Shown: positions 17,399 through 27,563, numbered from the stretch's first letter. The stretch: DNA of 64,000 bases from Pseudomonadota bacterium (GCA_963205315.1 CAUJIO010000089.1:1-64000), one strand, 5' to 3'. Notes: generated by a model not told the origin, from the letters alone. A program made the numbers and translations.

Positions 17399-19183
17399 AT
17401 GAACACGATTCGCGCCATTGCCTGCATCGCCGCCGCCAGCTGGCTGGTTGCCACCACGGCCTTCGCCGCGCCTCAGCACGGCATCGCCATGCATGGTGCG
17501 CCCGCCCTGCCCCAAGATTTCAAACAGCTCCCCTATGTCAACCCCGATGCACCGCAAGGCGGGCAGTTGCGGCAGGCGGTGACGGGCAGTTTCGACAGCG
17601 TCAATCCGTTCATCGTCAAGGGGTCGGCTGCAATTGGCGTGCGGACTTACGTGTTCGAAAGCCTGCTGGGCCGCAACTGGGCGGAGCCATTCTCTCTCTA
17701 TGGATTGCTGGCAGAAAGCATCGGTGTGTCTGATGACCGGCAGAGTTTCACCTTCAAGCTGCGGCCGGAGGCGAAGTTCTCGGATGGCACGCCGGTGACG
17801 GCGGCCGACGTGGTGTTCTCGATGGAGACGCTGCGCGACAAGGGCCGGCCCAATTTCAAGAACTCCTATTCAAAGGTTACGTCGATCGAGACGCCCGACG
17901 ACCGGACGGTGATCTTCGGCCAAGTCTCCGGCGACCGCGAACTGCCACTGATCGTGGGGGTGATGCCTATCCTGTCCAAGGCGTTCTGGCAGAACAAGAC
18001 TTTCGATGCGACGACGCTCGATGCGATCACCGGGTCGGGACCCTATGTCATCGCCGAGGTGAAGCCAGGGGAGGCCATCGTCTATCGGAAAAATCCGGAT
18101 TACTGGGGCAAGGACCTGGCGTTGCAAAAGGGCCTGTGGAACTTCGCCGAGGTGCGTTTCGATTATTACCGCGATGCCAATTCGGCGTTCGAGGCGTTCA
18201 AGACCGGCCAGGCCGATGTCCGCACCGAGGGCGATCCCATCCGCTGGGCGACGGGCTATGATTTTCCGGCGGTGAAGGACGGCAAGATCACGCTTGAAAC
18301 CATCGAGCAGAAATCACCGGCTCCGGCTTCAGGCTTCGCGTTCAACACGCGGCGGAAGATGTTCGAGGACGTGCGGGTGCGCGAGGCCCTGGTGATGGCC
18401 TTCGATTTCGAATGGGCCAATGCCAACCTGTTCTCCAAAGCATATCGCCGGACCTATGGCTATTTCTCCGGCTCCGAACTGTCTTCGATGGGCAAGCCTG
18501 CCGACGACAGGGAAAGGGCCGTGCTGGGCGAGGCGGCAACCCGATTGCGGCCGGATTTTCTGGACGGTACCTATCGGCTGCCGGTGAGCGATGGCTCGGG
18601 CCGCGACCGCAAGATGCTGCGCAAGGTAGTGGGACTTCTGGGTGAGGCCGGCTGGTCGGTCACTGACAATGGTCTCACCAATGCGGCTGGTGAGCAATTC
18701 GCCTTCACCATATCGGTGCAGACAAAAGATCAGGAAAAGATCGCCCTCCACTATCAACGCACGCTCAGCGCCATCGGCATCAAGGCCGATGTCCGTGTCG
18801 TCGATTCCGCCCAGTTCGCTTCGATCCAGAAGACCTACGATTACGACATGATCCCGGCGACGTGGTTCAACTCGCTGTCGCCCGGCAACGAGCAGATGCT
18901 GTATTTCGGGTCCGGCGGGCGCACGGCAGAGGGCACGCGCAACTATCCGGGCATCGCCGATCCGGCCGTCGATGCCGCCATCACGGCGATGCTCAATGCC
19001 AAGAGCCGCGAGGATTTCGCCGCAGCGGTGCGGGCGGAGGACCGCTTGCTGGTGTCGGGCTTCTACATGGTGCCCTTCTATGATGCGGGCGGCCAGTGGG
19101 TGGCGCGGTGGAATTACATCGGACGGCCCGACCACCAGCCGTTGGCAGGCTTCGAGGCGACGACGCTGTGGCGTAATCCTTAA
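17399..19183 (+). CDS. Extracellular solute-binding protein family 5, YejA-like
   Basis: 594-residue periplasmic binding protein of the oligopeptide/dipeptide family. Signal peptide MNTIRAIACIAAASWLVAT...AFAA precedes AMHGAPALPQDFKQLPYVNPDAP, which closely follows the YejA (microcin C/peptide ABC importer) N-terminal pattern. The family 5 signature segment FTFKLRPEAKFSDGTPVTAADV is present. YejA homologs work with YejB, E and F, but no permease or ATPase is in this window, so it is an orphan or works in trans. Start chosen at 17399 because the signal peptide begins there; an earlier GTG at 17363 adds a non-credible extension. Confidence 0.85.
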   Translation: MNTIRAIACIAAASWLVATTAFAAPQHGIAMHGAPALPQDFKQLPYVNPDAPQGGQLRQAVTGSFDSVNPFIVKGSAAIGVRTYVFESLLGRNWAEPFSLYGLLAESIGVSDDRQSFTFKLRPEAKFSDGTPVTAADVVFSMETLRDKGRPNFKNSYSKVTSIETPDDRTVIFGQVSGDRELPLIVGVMPILSKAFWQNKTFDATTLDAITGSGPYVIAEVKPGEAIVYRKNPDYWGKDLALQKGLWNFAEVRFDYYRDANSAFEAFKTGQADVRTEGDPIRWATGYDFPAVKDGKITLETIEQKSPAPASGFAFNTRRKMFEDVRVREALVMAFDFEWANANLFSKAYRRTYGYFSGSELSSMGKPADDRERAVLGEAATRLRPDFLDGTYRLPVSDGSGRDRKMLRKVVGLLGEAGWSVTDNGLTNAAGEQFAFTISVQTKDQEKIALHYQRTLSAIGIKADVRVVDSAQFASIQKTYDYDMIPATWFNSLSPGNEQMLYFGSGGRTAEGTRNYPGIADPAVDAAITAMLNAKSREDFAAAVRAEDRLLVSGFYMVPFYDAGGQWVARWNYIGRPDHQPLAGFEATTLWRNP

Positions 19184-19257
19184 CGCAGATTGGCGTTTGC
19201 CGCCCAATGCCTGTCTGTCTATAAGGGCGGCCAAGAATTTCGCGCAAGGATCATCCG

Positions 19258-19908
19258 ATGACGGATCGTTTTGTCATTGACGTCGTCTCCGACGTCATCT
19301 GCCCGTGGTGCTTCCTCGGCAAGCGCCGCCTAGACGCCGCTCTCGACATGGTGCCGGAGGCCGACGTGTTCATCCGCTGGCGGCCGTTCATGCTGGATCC
19401 AACCATTCCGCCGGAAGGCCTCGACCGGCACGAATACATGCTCAACAAGTTCGGCCCCGAGCGGCTCAAGACCATCCACGATCCGCTGATCGCAGCTGGC
19501 GAGGAACTGGGTGTTCCCTACAATTTCGACGCCATCACCCGCACGCCCAACACGCTCGATGCGCATCGCCTGATCCGCTGGTCGCACACCATCGAACGCC
19601 AGCACGACATGGCCGAGCGGCTTTTCATGGCCTATTGGTCGGAGGGACAGGACGTTTCGGATCACGCGGTGTTGGCGCGTTGCGCCGGCGAGATCGGCAT
19701 CAACGCCACGCAGATCGCCGAACTCCTGGCCAGCGATCAGGACGTCGAGAACACCAGGGTGGAGATCGCCCATGCCAGCCAGATCGGCGTGACGGGCGTT
19801 CCGACCTTCATCCTCGGCCAGAGCTATGCGCTGGTCGGCGCGCAATCGCCCGAAGTGCTGGCGGACGCCATCGGCCGAGTAGCGAAGGAGCTGGCGGAGA
19901 GCGCCTGA
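19258..19908 (+). CDS. DsbA-family (FrnE-like) oxidoreductase
   Basis: 216-residue thioredoxin-fold protein. The redox motif CPWC lies at residues 15-18 (VVSDVICPWCFLG), and the cis-Pro loop is in GVTGVPTFIL near the C-terminus. There is no signal peptide, so it acts in the cytosol as FrnE/2-hydroxychromene-isomerase-type disulfide oxidoreductases do. It starts MTDRFVIDV 74 nt after the binding protein and is followed by a convergent NAT gene. The exact substrate is unknown; a role in thiol redox homeostasis is the family expectation. Confidence 0.88.
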   Translation: MTDRFVIDVVSDVICPWCFLGKRRLDAALDMVPEADVFIRWRPFMLDPTIPPEGLDRHEYMLNKFGPERLKTIHDPLIAAGEELGVPYNFDAITRTPNTLDAHRLIRWSHTIERQHDMAERLFMAYWSEGQDVSDHAVLARCAGEIGINATQIAELLASDQDVENTRVEIAHASQIGVTGVPTFILGQSYALVGAQSPEVLADAIGRVAKELAESA

Positions 19909-19914
19909 GACGCG

Positions 19915-20751
19915 TCAGGTCCCGCCCGAGGCGACTTCATTCCCCACGCGATTTTCAAATACTTCAGCGTGCCGGGCGCAGATCCTTGGCCAGAGCGGCG
20001 CGATCTGTACGTTGCGAATGTCGAAATGCTGGGCGAGCGCTGCCTCGATTTCAGCGGGTGAATTGAGGACGGTCTTGCTCTCACCGCCGGCTGTCTTCTC
20101 GCTCAGCACACGTCCGATCAGAATCACGACACTCTCGGGCCGCATTATCTCGAAGGCGAGGTTCTGCACAAAGACAGATTCGGGCGAGGTCTGAAGAAAC
20201 TGAACCTTGGCATTCAACAGGTCTTCGTCGGCGGGTGCGTCGCGGAAATCAGCGGTGGCGGGATTGCCGAAACCGTGGTTGTGCCAGCGCCAGTAACCAT
20301 CCTCCAACTGTTCCAGTCGAAACACCAGCTCGCCCTGCCGGTGAACACCTGCCTCCAGAAGAATTGGTTCACGGATGCCATCGCCCAATCCCAGATCGGC
20401 GATGTACGTCTTCTCCAGCCGTACCAGTAGCACCAGATGATTGCCCAGGGTGCTGTCGCCCCGGTCGCGGCGGTGAACTGCGCCGGTCACCCGCATCACG
20501 TCAAAGCCAATTTCCCGCAGCGCCCAGCCGAGCAACCCGTTCATCTCGTAACACCAGCCGCCGCGCCGCTGGTTTACGATCTTGTCGAAGATCGGTCCGA
20601 TGTCCTGTCCGACCGGCACACCAAGCTGCACGTCGAGATTTTCATAAGGCACGTTGAGCGCCTGGCAGCGATGGATGCCTGTCAGGCACTCCAGCGTTGG
20701 GGCGACTGGCCCGCGATAGCCAATCCGATCGAGATAGGCACCGACTTGCAT
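19915..20751 (-). CDS. nat: Arylamine N-acetyltransferase
   Basis: Transfers acetyl from acetyl-CoA to arylamines, hydrazines or related amines. 278 residues, normal length. The Cys-His-Asp triad is visible: Cys67 in RRGGWCYEMN, His105 in GNHLVLLV and Asp119 in ADLGLGD. The N-terminal pattern VGAYLDRIGY and VPYENLD is standard. It converges on the DsbA-like gene with only 6 nt between stops and lies just downstream of mfd on the same strand (24 nt), probably as the tail of that transcript. Confidence 0.93.
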   Translation of the reverse strand: MQVGAYLDRIGYRGPVAPTLECLTGIHRCQALNVPYENLDVQLGVPVGQDIGPIFDKIVNQRRGGWCYEMNGLLGWALREIGFDVMRVTGAVHRRDRGDSTLGNHLVLLVRLEKTYIADLGLGDGIREPILLEAGVHRQGELVFRLEQLEDGYWRWHNHGFGNPATADFRDAPADEDLLNAKVQFLQTSPESVFVQNLAFEIMRPESVVILIGRVLSEKTAGGESKTVLNSPAEIEAALAQHFDIRNVQIAPLWPRICARHAEVFENRVGNEVASGGT

Positions 20752-20775
20752 GCCGGTAGTCTAACACCGCGGGGC

Positions 20776-23700
20776 TCACGCCGCCAGTTTCACCAGCGTC
20801 TGCATCAGTTGCCGTGTACCCTTGAGCCGGTCTTCGGGCTTGTCCCAGCCGCGCATGATGACGAGCTTCATATCCGGGCGGAGCTTGGCCAAGGTGCCCT
20901 GCCCGCTGATCCATTTGACCAGTGCGGCGGGATTCGAGAAGGCGTCGCCGCGGAATTTCATCACCGCGCCCTTGGGACCGGCATCCACACTTTCGACATT
21001 GGCGGCTCGGCAGAGCAGCTTGATCGAGACGATCTCCAGCAGATGGCGCACTTCCTCCGGCGGGCGGCCGAAGCGGTCGTGCAACTCGGCACCGAAGCCG
21101 TCGACGGCCTGCTGGTCGTGCAGGTCGGCCAGGCGGCGGTAGAGGCCGAGGCGCACCTGCAGATCCTCGACATAGGAGTCCGGAATCAGCACCGAGGTGC
21201 CGACATTGATCTGCGGCGACCATTGCCCGTCCTCTTCCAGCGTGTCCTCGCCCGTGCGGAGTTTCGAGACGGCCTCCTCGATCATCTGCTGATAGAGTTC
21301 GTAACCCACTTCCTTGATGTGGCCCGACTGCTCGTCGCCCAGCAGATTGCCGGCACCCCGCAGGTCTAGATCGTGACTGGCGAGCGTGAAGCCTGCTCCC
21401 AGTGAATCGAGCGACTGCAGCACCTTGAGGCGCTTGTCGGCGGCGACGGTAAGCTGCTTGTTGGCGGGCGTGGTGAAGATCGCGTAGGCGCGCTGCTTGG
21501 AGCGGCCGACACGGCCACGCAACTGGTAGAGCTGCGCCAGGCCGAACATGTCGGCGCGGTGGATGATCAGGGTGTTGGCGGTCGAGACGTCGAGACCGGA
21601 TTCGACGATGGTGGTGGAGAGCAGCACATCGAAGGCGCGGTCATAGAAGCCGGTCATGATGTCTTCAAGTTCGGTCGGTGGCATGCGGCCATGGGCCATG
21701 CGGAACTTCACCTCCGGCACGTTCTGGCGCAGGAAGGCGGCGATCTCGTCGAGGTCGGACACGCGCGGACACACATAGAAGCTCTGTCCGCCGCGGAAAT
21801 GCTCGCGCAGCAGGCTCTCGCGAATGATGACCGGATCGAACGGCGTGATGTAGGTGCGCACCGCCAGCCGGTCCAGCGGCGGCGTGGTGATCAGCGACAA
21901 TTCCCGCACGCCGGTGAGAGCCAGTTGCAGGGTGCGCGGGATCGGGGTGGCGGTCAGCGTCAGAACATGCACATTGGTGCGGAGTTCCTTGAGACGCTCC
22001 TTGTGCTTGACGCCGAAGTGCTGCTCCTCGTCGATGATGAGGAGGCCCAGATCACGGAATTTGATCGCGTCCGAGAGCAGCGCATGGGTGCCGACGACGA
22101 TATCGATATCGCCCGAGGTGATGCCGGCCTTGACCTGATCGAGCTCCTTCTTCGGCACCATGCGCGAGGCTTGGGCGATGTTGATGGGCAGCCCCTTGAA
22201 GCGGTTCTGGAAGGTGGCGAAATGCTGGCGCGACAGCAATGTCGTCGGCACCACGACGGCCACCTGCTTGCCGTTCATGGCGGCGATGAAGGCCGAGCGC
22301 AGCGCCACCTCGGTTTTTCCGAAACCGACGTCGCCGCAGACGAGGCGGTCCATCGGGCGGCCTTTCTGCAGGTCTTCGATGACCGAGTCGATTGAGGTCA
22401 ACTGGTCCTCGGTTTCCTCGTAGGGGAACCTGGCGCAGAATTCCTCGTAAGAGCCCTCAGGCGGCGGCAACACGTCACCGGGCTTCAGCTCGCGCGCGGC
22501 TGCCGTGCGGATGAGGTTCTCGGCGATCTTGAGGATGCGCTCCTTGAGCTTGGCCTTCTTGGCCTGCCAGGCGCCGCCACCGAGCTTGTCGAGTTGCGCG
22601 CCCTGCTCGTCCGAACCATAGCGCGACAGAAGTTCGATGTTTTCGACGGGCAGGAACAGTCGGTCGCCGCCGGCATAGGTGAGGAACAGGCAGTCATGAG
22701 GCGCACCCTGAACTTCGATGGTCTTCAGGCCCTCGAAGCGGCCGATGCCGTGATCGACGTGAACGACGAGGTCGCCGGGTGTCAGCGCCGAGAGTTCGGA
22801 GATGAAGTCCGACGCCTTCTTGGTCTTGCGGCCACGGCGGACGAGGCGGTCACCGAGAATATCCTGCTCGGCGATAACCACGAGATCGTCGGTCTCGAAT
22901 CCTTCCTCGATCCCCAGGATGACGAGGCCTGCGACGGCCCTGTCCCAGGACATGAAATCGTCCCAGGTCTTGGCCGTGGCGAGCGGGGCCATCTCGTGAT
23001 CCTTGAGGATCGATTCAAGGCGGTCGCGGGACCCCTCGGTCCAGGAGGCGATGGCGACGCGGCGTCCCTTGGTCCGGATCTCGTCGGCGTGCTGCTTCAC
23101 CGCCTCATAGACATTGCCGGCGGCCTGCGTGCGCTCGGCTGCAAAGCTCCGGCCGCGCCTGCCGCCAAAGGAGATCGACGACGAATCCGGACTTTCAAAC
23201 GGCGAGAATGCCAACACTGTGTGGTTGGTCTGTACTTCCGCCCAGTGAGCAGCCGTCAGGTAGACGGTATCAGGCGGCACAGGCTTGTAGGGTGCGGCGC
23301 CGAAGGTTTCCTTCTTCTCCAACGCTTCCTTTCGGGCGTTGAAGAATTCGGCGATCTGCTCCTGCCGCGCCGTGGCAGAGTCGTCCGCTGTATGATCCAG
23401 CGTGATCACCGGATCATTCAGATAGTCGAACAGCGTCGACAGGTGATCGTGGAACAGCGGGAGCCAATGCTCCATGCCCTGATAGCGGCGGCCGGCGGTG
23501 ACACTTTCATAGAGCGGATCGGAAATATCGATGCCGCCGAATGTTTCGGCGTAACCCTTGCGGAAGCGGCCGATCGAGTCCGGGTTGAGCAGCACTTCAT
23601 TGGCCGGATTGAGCGTGAAGCGCTTGAGATTGCCCGTTGTGCGTTGAGATTCCGGATCGAAGGTGCGAAGCGATTCCAGGGCATCGCCGAAGAAGTCGAG

Positions 23701-24255
23701 GCGAACGGGCGCATCGAAGCCTGGCGGGAATATATCGATAATGCCGCCGCGCACGGCGAAATCGCCGGGATCAACAACCGTTCCGGTGCGCGAGAAACCG
23801 TTCTCACCGAGGAAAGCGATGAGCTTGTCAGAGTCAACACTGTGGCCGGGGGACGCGGTGAAGCTCTGCGTCTCGATCAGGTTGCGCGGCACGACGCGTT
23901 GCAGCACGGCATTGACGGTGGTGATCAATACGAGTGGGCGCGTAATGGGCTGGATCAGCCGCGCGAGCGTGGCCAGCCGCCGGGCGACAATGTCCGCCAC
24001 CGGCGAGACGCGATCATAGGGCAGGCAATCCCAGGCGGGAAAGCGCAGCACGTCGAGCTTCGGTGCAAAGACCGCGAGTTGGTCCGCCAGTACTGCGGCG
24101 CGCTGGTCGTCGACGGCAACATGCACGACGACCCGGGTGCCAGCCTCCCTGGCGATCAGCGGCAACAGCATGGCGTCGAGGCCCTGTGGCACGCCGGTGA
24201 GACTCACCCGGCCGGGATGTTTCAGCCGTGGCGCAAGCTTTGCGACGTCGATCAT
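20776..24255 (-). CDS. mfd: Transcription-repair coupling factor
   Basis: DNA translocase that removes RNA polymerase stalled at lesions and recruits UvrA. 1159 residues from the ATG at 24255, chosen because it overlaps the sdhE stop (ATGA). Domain order is UvrB-like N-terminus, then the CarD-like polymerase-interacting domain around LTPGDLVVHVDHGIGRFEGL. The RecG-like motor follows, with Walker A GDVGFGKTEVA, DEEQ box IIDEEQHFGV and QLRGRVGRSKQRAYA, then the C-terminal D7 module. The upstream open frame to 24330 is not needed. Neighbours sdhE and divergent recG are the usual alphaproteobacterial setting. Confidence 0.97.
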   Translation of the reverse strand: MIDVAKLAPRLKHPGRVSLTGVPQGLDAMLLPLIAREAGTRVVVHVAVDDQRAAVLADQLAVFAPKLDVLRFPAWDCLPYDRVSPVADIVARRLATLARLIQPITRPLVLITTVNAVLQRVVPRNLIETQSFTASPGHSVDSDKLIAFLGENGFSRTGTVVDPGDFAVRGGIIDIFPPGFDAPVRLDFFGDALESLRTFDPESQRTTGNLKRFTLNPANEVLLNPDSIGRFRKGYAETFGGIDISDPLYESVTAGRRYQGMEHWLPLFHDHLSTLFDYLNDPVITLDHTADDSATARQEQIAEFFNARKEALEKKETFGAAPYKPVPPDTVYLTAAHWAEVQTNHTVLAFSPFESPDSSSISFGGRRGRSFAAERTQAAGNVYEAVKQHADEIRTKGRRVAIASWTEGSRDRLESILKDHEMAPLATAKTWDDFMSWDRAVAGLVILGIEEGFETDDLVVIAEQDILGDRLVRRGRKTKKASDFISELSALTPGDLVVHVDHGIGRFEGLKTIEVQGAPHDCLFLTYAGGDRLFLPVENIELLSRYGSDEQGAQLDKLGGGAWQAKKAKLKERILKIAENLIRTAAARELKPGDVLPPPEGSYEEFCARFPYEETEDQLTSIDSVIEDLQKGRPMDRLVCGDVGFGKTEVALRSAFIAAMNGKQVAVVVPTTLLSRQHFATFQNRFKGLPINIAQASRMVPKKELDQVKAGITSGDIDIVVGTHALLSDAIKFRDLGLLIIDEEQHFGVKHKERLKELRTNVHVLTLTATPIPRTLQLALTGVRELSLITTPPLDRLAVRTYITPFDPVIIRESLLREHFRGGQSFYVCPRVSDLDEIAAFLRQNVPEVKFRMAHGRMPPTELEDIMTGFYDRAFDVLLSTTIVESGLDVSTANTLIIHRADMFGLAQLYQLRGRVGRSKQRAYAIFTTPANKQLTVAADKRLKVLQSLDSLGAGFTLASHDLDLRGAGNLLGDEQSGHIKEVGYELYQQMIEEAVSKLRTGEDTLEEDGQWSPQINVGTSVLIPDSYVEDLQVRLGLYRRLADLHDQQAVDGFGAELHDRFGRPPEEVRHLLEIVSIKLLCRAANVESVDAGPKGAVMKFRGDAFSNPAALVKWISGQGTLAKLRPDMKLVIMRGWDKPEDRLKGTRQLMQTLVKLAA

Positions 24256-24515
24256 GGCCGGTGTCCGAGAATCTGCAGCAGCAGCGATGAGGCGTGTTCG
24301 GGCGGTACAGGCTCGGTCCTGGTTGCCCACGACAGCATGTTCTGGTCAGGCAAATCCATGATGACCTCAAGCTGGTCAAGCTCGGCGGAGGTAAAGGACG
24401 CGATATTGCGGGTGACGTAGCCGCCCAGAATCAGGTCCATTTCCTTGATGCCACGGTGGGTGGCACGCCAGAGAAGGCGCTTGCGGCGGATGGCATCATT
24501 GGAGGACAGGGTCAT
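24252..24515 (-). CDS. sdhE: FAD assembly factor SdhE
   Basis: Small protein that attaches FAD covalently to succinate dehydrogenase subunit A. 87 residues from MTLSSNDAIRRKRLL; the family signature RGIKEMDLILGGYV with the RGxxE motif is intact. The longer frame to 24590 adds a non-conserved leader and overlaps the recG start region, so it is rejected. The stop overlaps the mfd ATG by 4 nt, so the two are translationally coupled. This linkage is common in alphaproteobacteria. Confidence 0.93.
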   Translation of the reverse strand: MTLSSNDAIRRKRLLWRATHRGIKEMDLILGGYVTRNIASFTSAELDQLEVIMDLPDQNMLSWATRTEPVPPEHASSLLLQILGHRP

Positions 24516-24577
24516 TGCGGCGCTTCTTGCCCCAAGCGCCCTTGCGCTGCAACGGGTTCCCATTGAAATAGGTGCAT

Positions 24578-26695
24578 ATGCGACCACCACTTCTCAATCC
24601 GCTGTTTGCCGGTGCCACCAGCATCAAGGGCATCGGCCAGAAGCTCGACAAACTTCTGGCGGGTTTCCTGCGCCCCGCGCACGGACCCTCCGCCGATACG
24701 GCGCGGATCATCGATCTGCTGTTTCATCTGCCAAGCGGCATCGTCGACCGGCGTTTCCGGCCGAAGATCGCCGAACTTCCGCAGGAGGGCGTTGTGACGG
24801 TGGAGGCTATCGTCGCCAAGCACAGGCCGCCGCCGCCCTTCAACAAGCGGCTGCCCTATCGTGTCGATCTCTACGACGGCACCGCGATGATGACGCTGGT
24901 GTTCTTCCATGCCTATGCCGACTCGCTGAAGCGCATGCTGCCAGAAGGCGAGACGCGATTTGTCTCGGGCAAGATCGAGTGGTTCAAGGACGAGGCGCAG
25001 ATGCCGCATCCGGACCATATCCTGACGCGCGATGAATTCGAGCGCATGCCGCTGATCGAACCGGTCTATCCGCTGACCGAAGGCCTTTCGGCCAAGGTGC
25101 TGGCCAAGGCGATCCGCGCGGCACTCGACAAGCTGCCCGAATTGCCGGAGTGGCAGGACCAGGCCTTCCTGCAACGGCAGAAGTGGCTTGCTTTCAGCGC
25201 CGCCTTGCAGGCGCTTCACCTGCCCGAAACCCCTGCGGCCATGGGTCCACAATCTGTGCCGCGGCGGCGGCTGGCTTATGACGAGTTGCTGGCAAATCAG
25301 CTGGCCTTGACGCTGGTGCGCGCCAACATGAAGCGTGCGGCCGGCAGGCGCTTGCCGGGAACCGGAGATTTGCGCGAGAAATTGATCCGCGCCCTGCCCT
25401 ATAGCCTGACCCAAGCGCAGAACGCCGCGATTGGCGAAATTCTGAAGGACATGGCTTCGCCCGACCGCATGCTTCGGCTTCTGCAGGGCGACGTGGGCGC
25501 CGGAAAGACCGTGGTGGCACTGCTGGCGCTGGCGGCGGCGATCGAGAGTGGCGCGCAAGGGGCGCTGATGGTGCCGACGGAAATTCTGGCGCGGCAGCAT
25601 TATGCGACTCTTTCCAGGCTCTGCGAACCGGCCGGGATCTCGGTGGTGCTTCTGACCGGGCGCGACAAGGGCCGCGGGCGCGACGAGACGTTGTCACGAG
25701 TCAAGTCGGGTGAGGCGCAATTGGTCATCGGCACGCATGCGCTGTTCCAGGAGGATGTCGCCTTCCACGACCTCGGCCTTGTGGTGATCGACGAGCAGCA
25801 TCGCTTCGGCGTGCATCAACGCCTCGCCTTGCAGGCCAAGGCAGGTGGCGCCACCGACCTGCTGGTGATGACGGCGACGCCGATTCCGCGCACGCTGTCG
25901 CTGACCGTCTATGGCGACATGGATGTGTCGAAGCTCACCGAGAAACCGGCGGGCAGGCTTCCCATCGATACGCGAGTGATCCCGATGTCGCGGCTGGATG
26001 ATGTGGTCGGTGGCCTCGGGCGTTCCATGGCGCAGGGCAATCGCGCCTATTGGGTCTGTCCGCTGGTTGAAGAAAGCGAGGTCGTGGATCTCGCCGCCGC
26101 CGAAGACCGCTTCAAGCAACTCGACGCGTTGTTCAAGGGCCAGGTGGGGCTGGTTCATGGCCGCATGAAGGGGCCCGACAAGGACAAGGTGATGGCGGAC
26201 TTCAAGTCCGGGGTTTTGAGCCTTCTTGTATCGACGACCGTCATCGAAGTGGGCGTCGACGTGCCGGAAGCCACCGTCATGGTGATCGAAAATGCGGAGC
26301 GCTTCGGGCTGGCGCAACTGCATCAGTTGCGCGGGCGCGTCGGGCGGGGTTCGGGAAAATCCTCCTGCCTGCTCCTCTATCAGGAGCCGTTGGGCGAAAC
26401 CGCGAAATCACGGCTGTCGATCATGCGCGAGACGGAAGACGGTTTCCGCATCGCTGAGGAAGACTTGAAACTGCGTGGGGCCGGTGAAATGCTTGGCACG
26501 CGGCAATCGGGACTGCCGCTGTTCCGCATGGCGGATTTGTCGGTGGACGGAGACTTGCTGGCAGCGGCGCGCGATGATGCGCAACTGATGCTAAACCGCG
26601 ATCCGCAGTTGACGAGTATACGCGGCGAAGCCTTGCGGGTCCTGCTTTATCTGTTCGAGCGGGACGAAGCGATCCGGCTTCTGTCGGCAGGATGA
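24578..26695 (+). CDS. recG: ATP-dependent DNA helicase RecG
   Basis: Remodels stalled replication forks and Holliday junctions. About 705 residues; start at ATG 24578 (MRPPLLNPLF), with a GTG two codons earlier as an alternative. The wedge/OB domain is followed by the motor: Walker A GDVGAGKTVVA, the DEQHRFGVHQR box and the SATPIPRT-type TATPIPRTLS motif. The C-terminus has QLHQLRGRVGRGSGKSSCLL and the TRG region. Divergent from sdhE-mfd. Ends 13 nt from the convergent DUF502 gene. Confidence 0.97.
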   Translation: MRPPLLNPLFAGATSIKGIGQKLDKLLAGFLRPAHGPSADTARIIDLLFHLPSGIVDRRFRPKIAELPQEGVVTVEAIVAKHRPPPPFNKRLPYRVDLYDGTAMMTLVFFHAYADSLKRMLPEGETRFVSGKIEWFKDEAQMPHPDHILTRDEFERMPLIEPVYPLTEGLSAKVLAKAIRAALDKLPELPEWQDQAFLQRQKWLAFSAALQALHLPETPAAMGPQSVPRRRLAYDELLANQLALTLVRANMKRAAGRRLPGTGDLREKLIRALPYSLTQAQNAAIGEILKDMASPDRMLRLLQGDVGAGKTVVALLALAAAIESGAQGALMVPTEILARQHYATLSRLCEPAGISVVLLTGRDKGRGRDETLSRVKSGEAQLVIGTHALFQEDVAFHDLGLVVIDEQHRFGVHQRLALQAKAGGATDLLVMTATPIPRTLSLTVYGDMDVSKLTEKPAGRLPIDTRVIPMSRLDDVVGGLGRSMAQGNRAYWVCPLVEESEVVDLAAAEDRFKQLDALFKGQVGLVHGRMKGPDKDKVMADFKSGVLSLLVSTTVIEVGVDVPEATVMVIENAERFGLAQLHQLRGRVGRGSGKSSCLLLYQEPLGETAKSRLSIMRETEDGFRIAEEDLKLRGAGEMLGTRQSGLPLFRMADLSVDGDLLAAARDDAQLMLNRDPQLTSIRGEALRVLLYLFERDEAIRLLSAG

Positions 26696-26708
26696 CAGGA
26701 TTGGCCGG

Positions 26709-27521
26709 TCAGTCTGCGCTGCGTGCCGGTTTCTTCTTCGATGCAACGCGAGGCTTCTTCGCCGGGAGCTTGACCTCGGGTTTCACGGCGACTTCAGCCG
26801 CATTGACCTCATCCTCCTCATCCAGCGGGCGATCGGGGAAGACGAGGCCCATGGAGATGACGAGTTTCAGTCCGTCCTCCACGCTCATGTCGAGGATTTT
26901 CACGTCCTCCTGATCGACGAAGAACAAATAGCCCGATGTGGGGTTGGGGGTGGTCGAGACATAGACCGCGTACATCAGGCGGCCAGGTTCGAGGCCAACA
27001 TGGCCACCATCGACCTCGCGTGACACGAAGGCCAGCGACCACGCACCTTTTCTCGGCCACTCCACCATGCAGACATAACGGAACGATGCGCCCTTCTGCG
27101 CGAACAGGGTTTCGAAAATCTGCTTAGATCCCTTGTAGATCGAACGGACGACGGGGGTGCGGTTGAGGATCTTATCCCACAGGCCGATGAGCGTCCGGCC
27201 GACCAGGTTGGCAGCCAGGAAGCCGATCAGCGTGATGCCGATCAGCGCGAAAATCAGGCCAAAGCCGGGAATCTTGATGGGCAGATACGTATCGGGGTTG
27301 TAGATATCTGGCAGAAACGCCTTTACCCTTGCGTCAAACAGCGTGACGAACCAAAAGGTTGCCCAGATGGTGATTGCGATGGGTGCGGTGATCACCAGAC
27401 CGGTGAAGAAATAGGCGCGCAGCTTTCCGAAGAAAGAGGATTGTGTCTTGATTTCGACATCAACCGTCTTCACTTGGGACCGGGGATCAGGTTTCTTGGA
27501 CATATGCGGATCAAATGACAT
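26709..27521 (-). CDS. DUF502 family membrane protein
   Basis: 270 residues. Two membrane segments (about 33-55 and 88-108) flank FLPDIYNPDTYLPIKIPGFG. The conserved DUF502 core GRTLIGLWDKILNRTPVVRSIYKGSKQIFETLF and FPRKGAWSLAFVSRE-type WPRKGAWSLAFVSREV follow. The C-terminus is a Lys/Ala-rich tail (KLPAKKPRVASKKKPARSAD) that could bind nucleic acid or acidic lipid. Family function is unknown. Convergent with recG. Two start codons (27521 and 27503) are possible; neither has a strong Shine-Dalgarno. Confidence 0.85.
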   Translation of the reverse strand: MSFDPHMSKKPDPRSQVKTVDVEIKTQSSFFGKLRAYFFTGLVITAPIAITIWATFWFVTLFDARVKAFLPDIYNPDTYLPIKIPGFGLIFALIGITLIGFLAANLVGRTLIGLWDKILNRTPVVRSIYKGSKQIFETLFAQKGASFRYVCMVEWPRKGAWSLAFVSREVDGGHVGLEPGRLMYAVYVSTTPNPTSGYLFFVDQEDVKILDMSVEDGLKLVISMGLVFPDRPLDEEDEVNAAEVAVKPEVKLPAKKPRVASKKKPARSAD

Positions 27522-27563
27522 GAAGCGGCGGCAGTTCGCAAGGCGGAAGGGGTTAATGTCATC

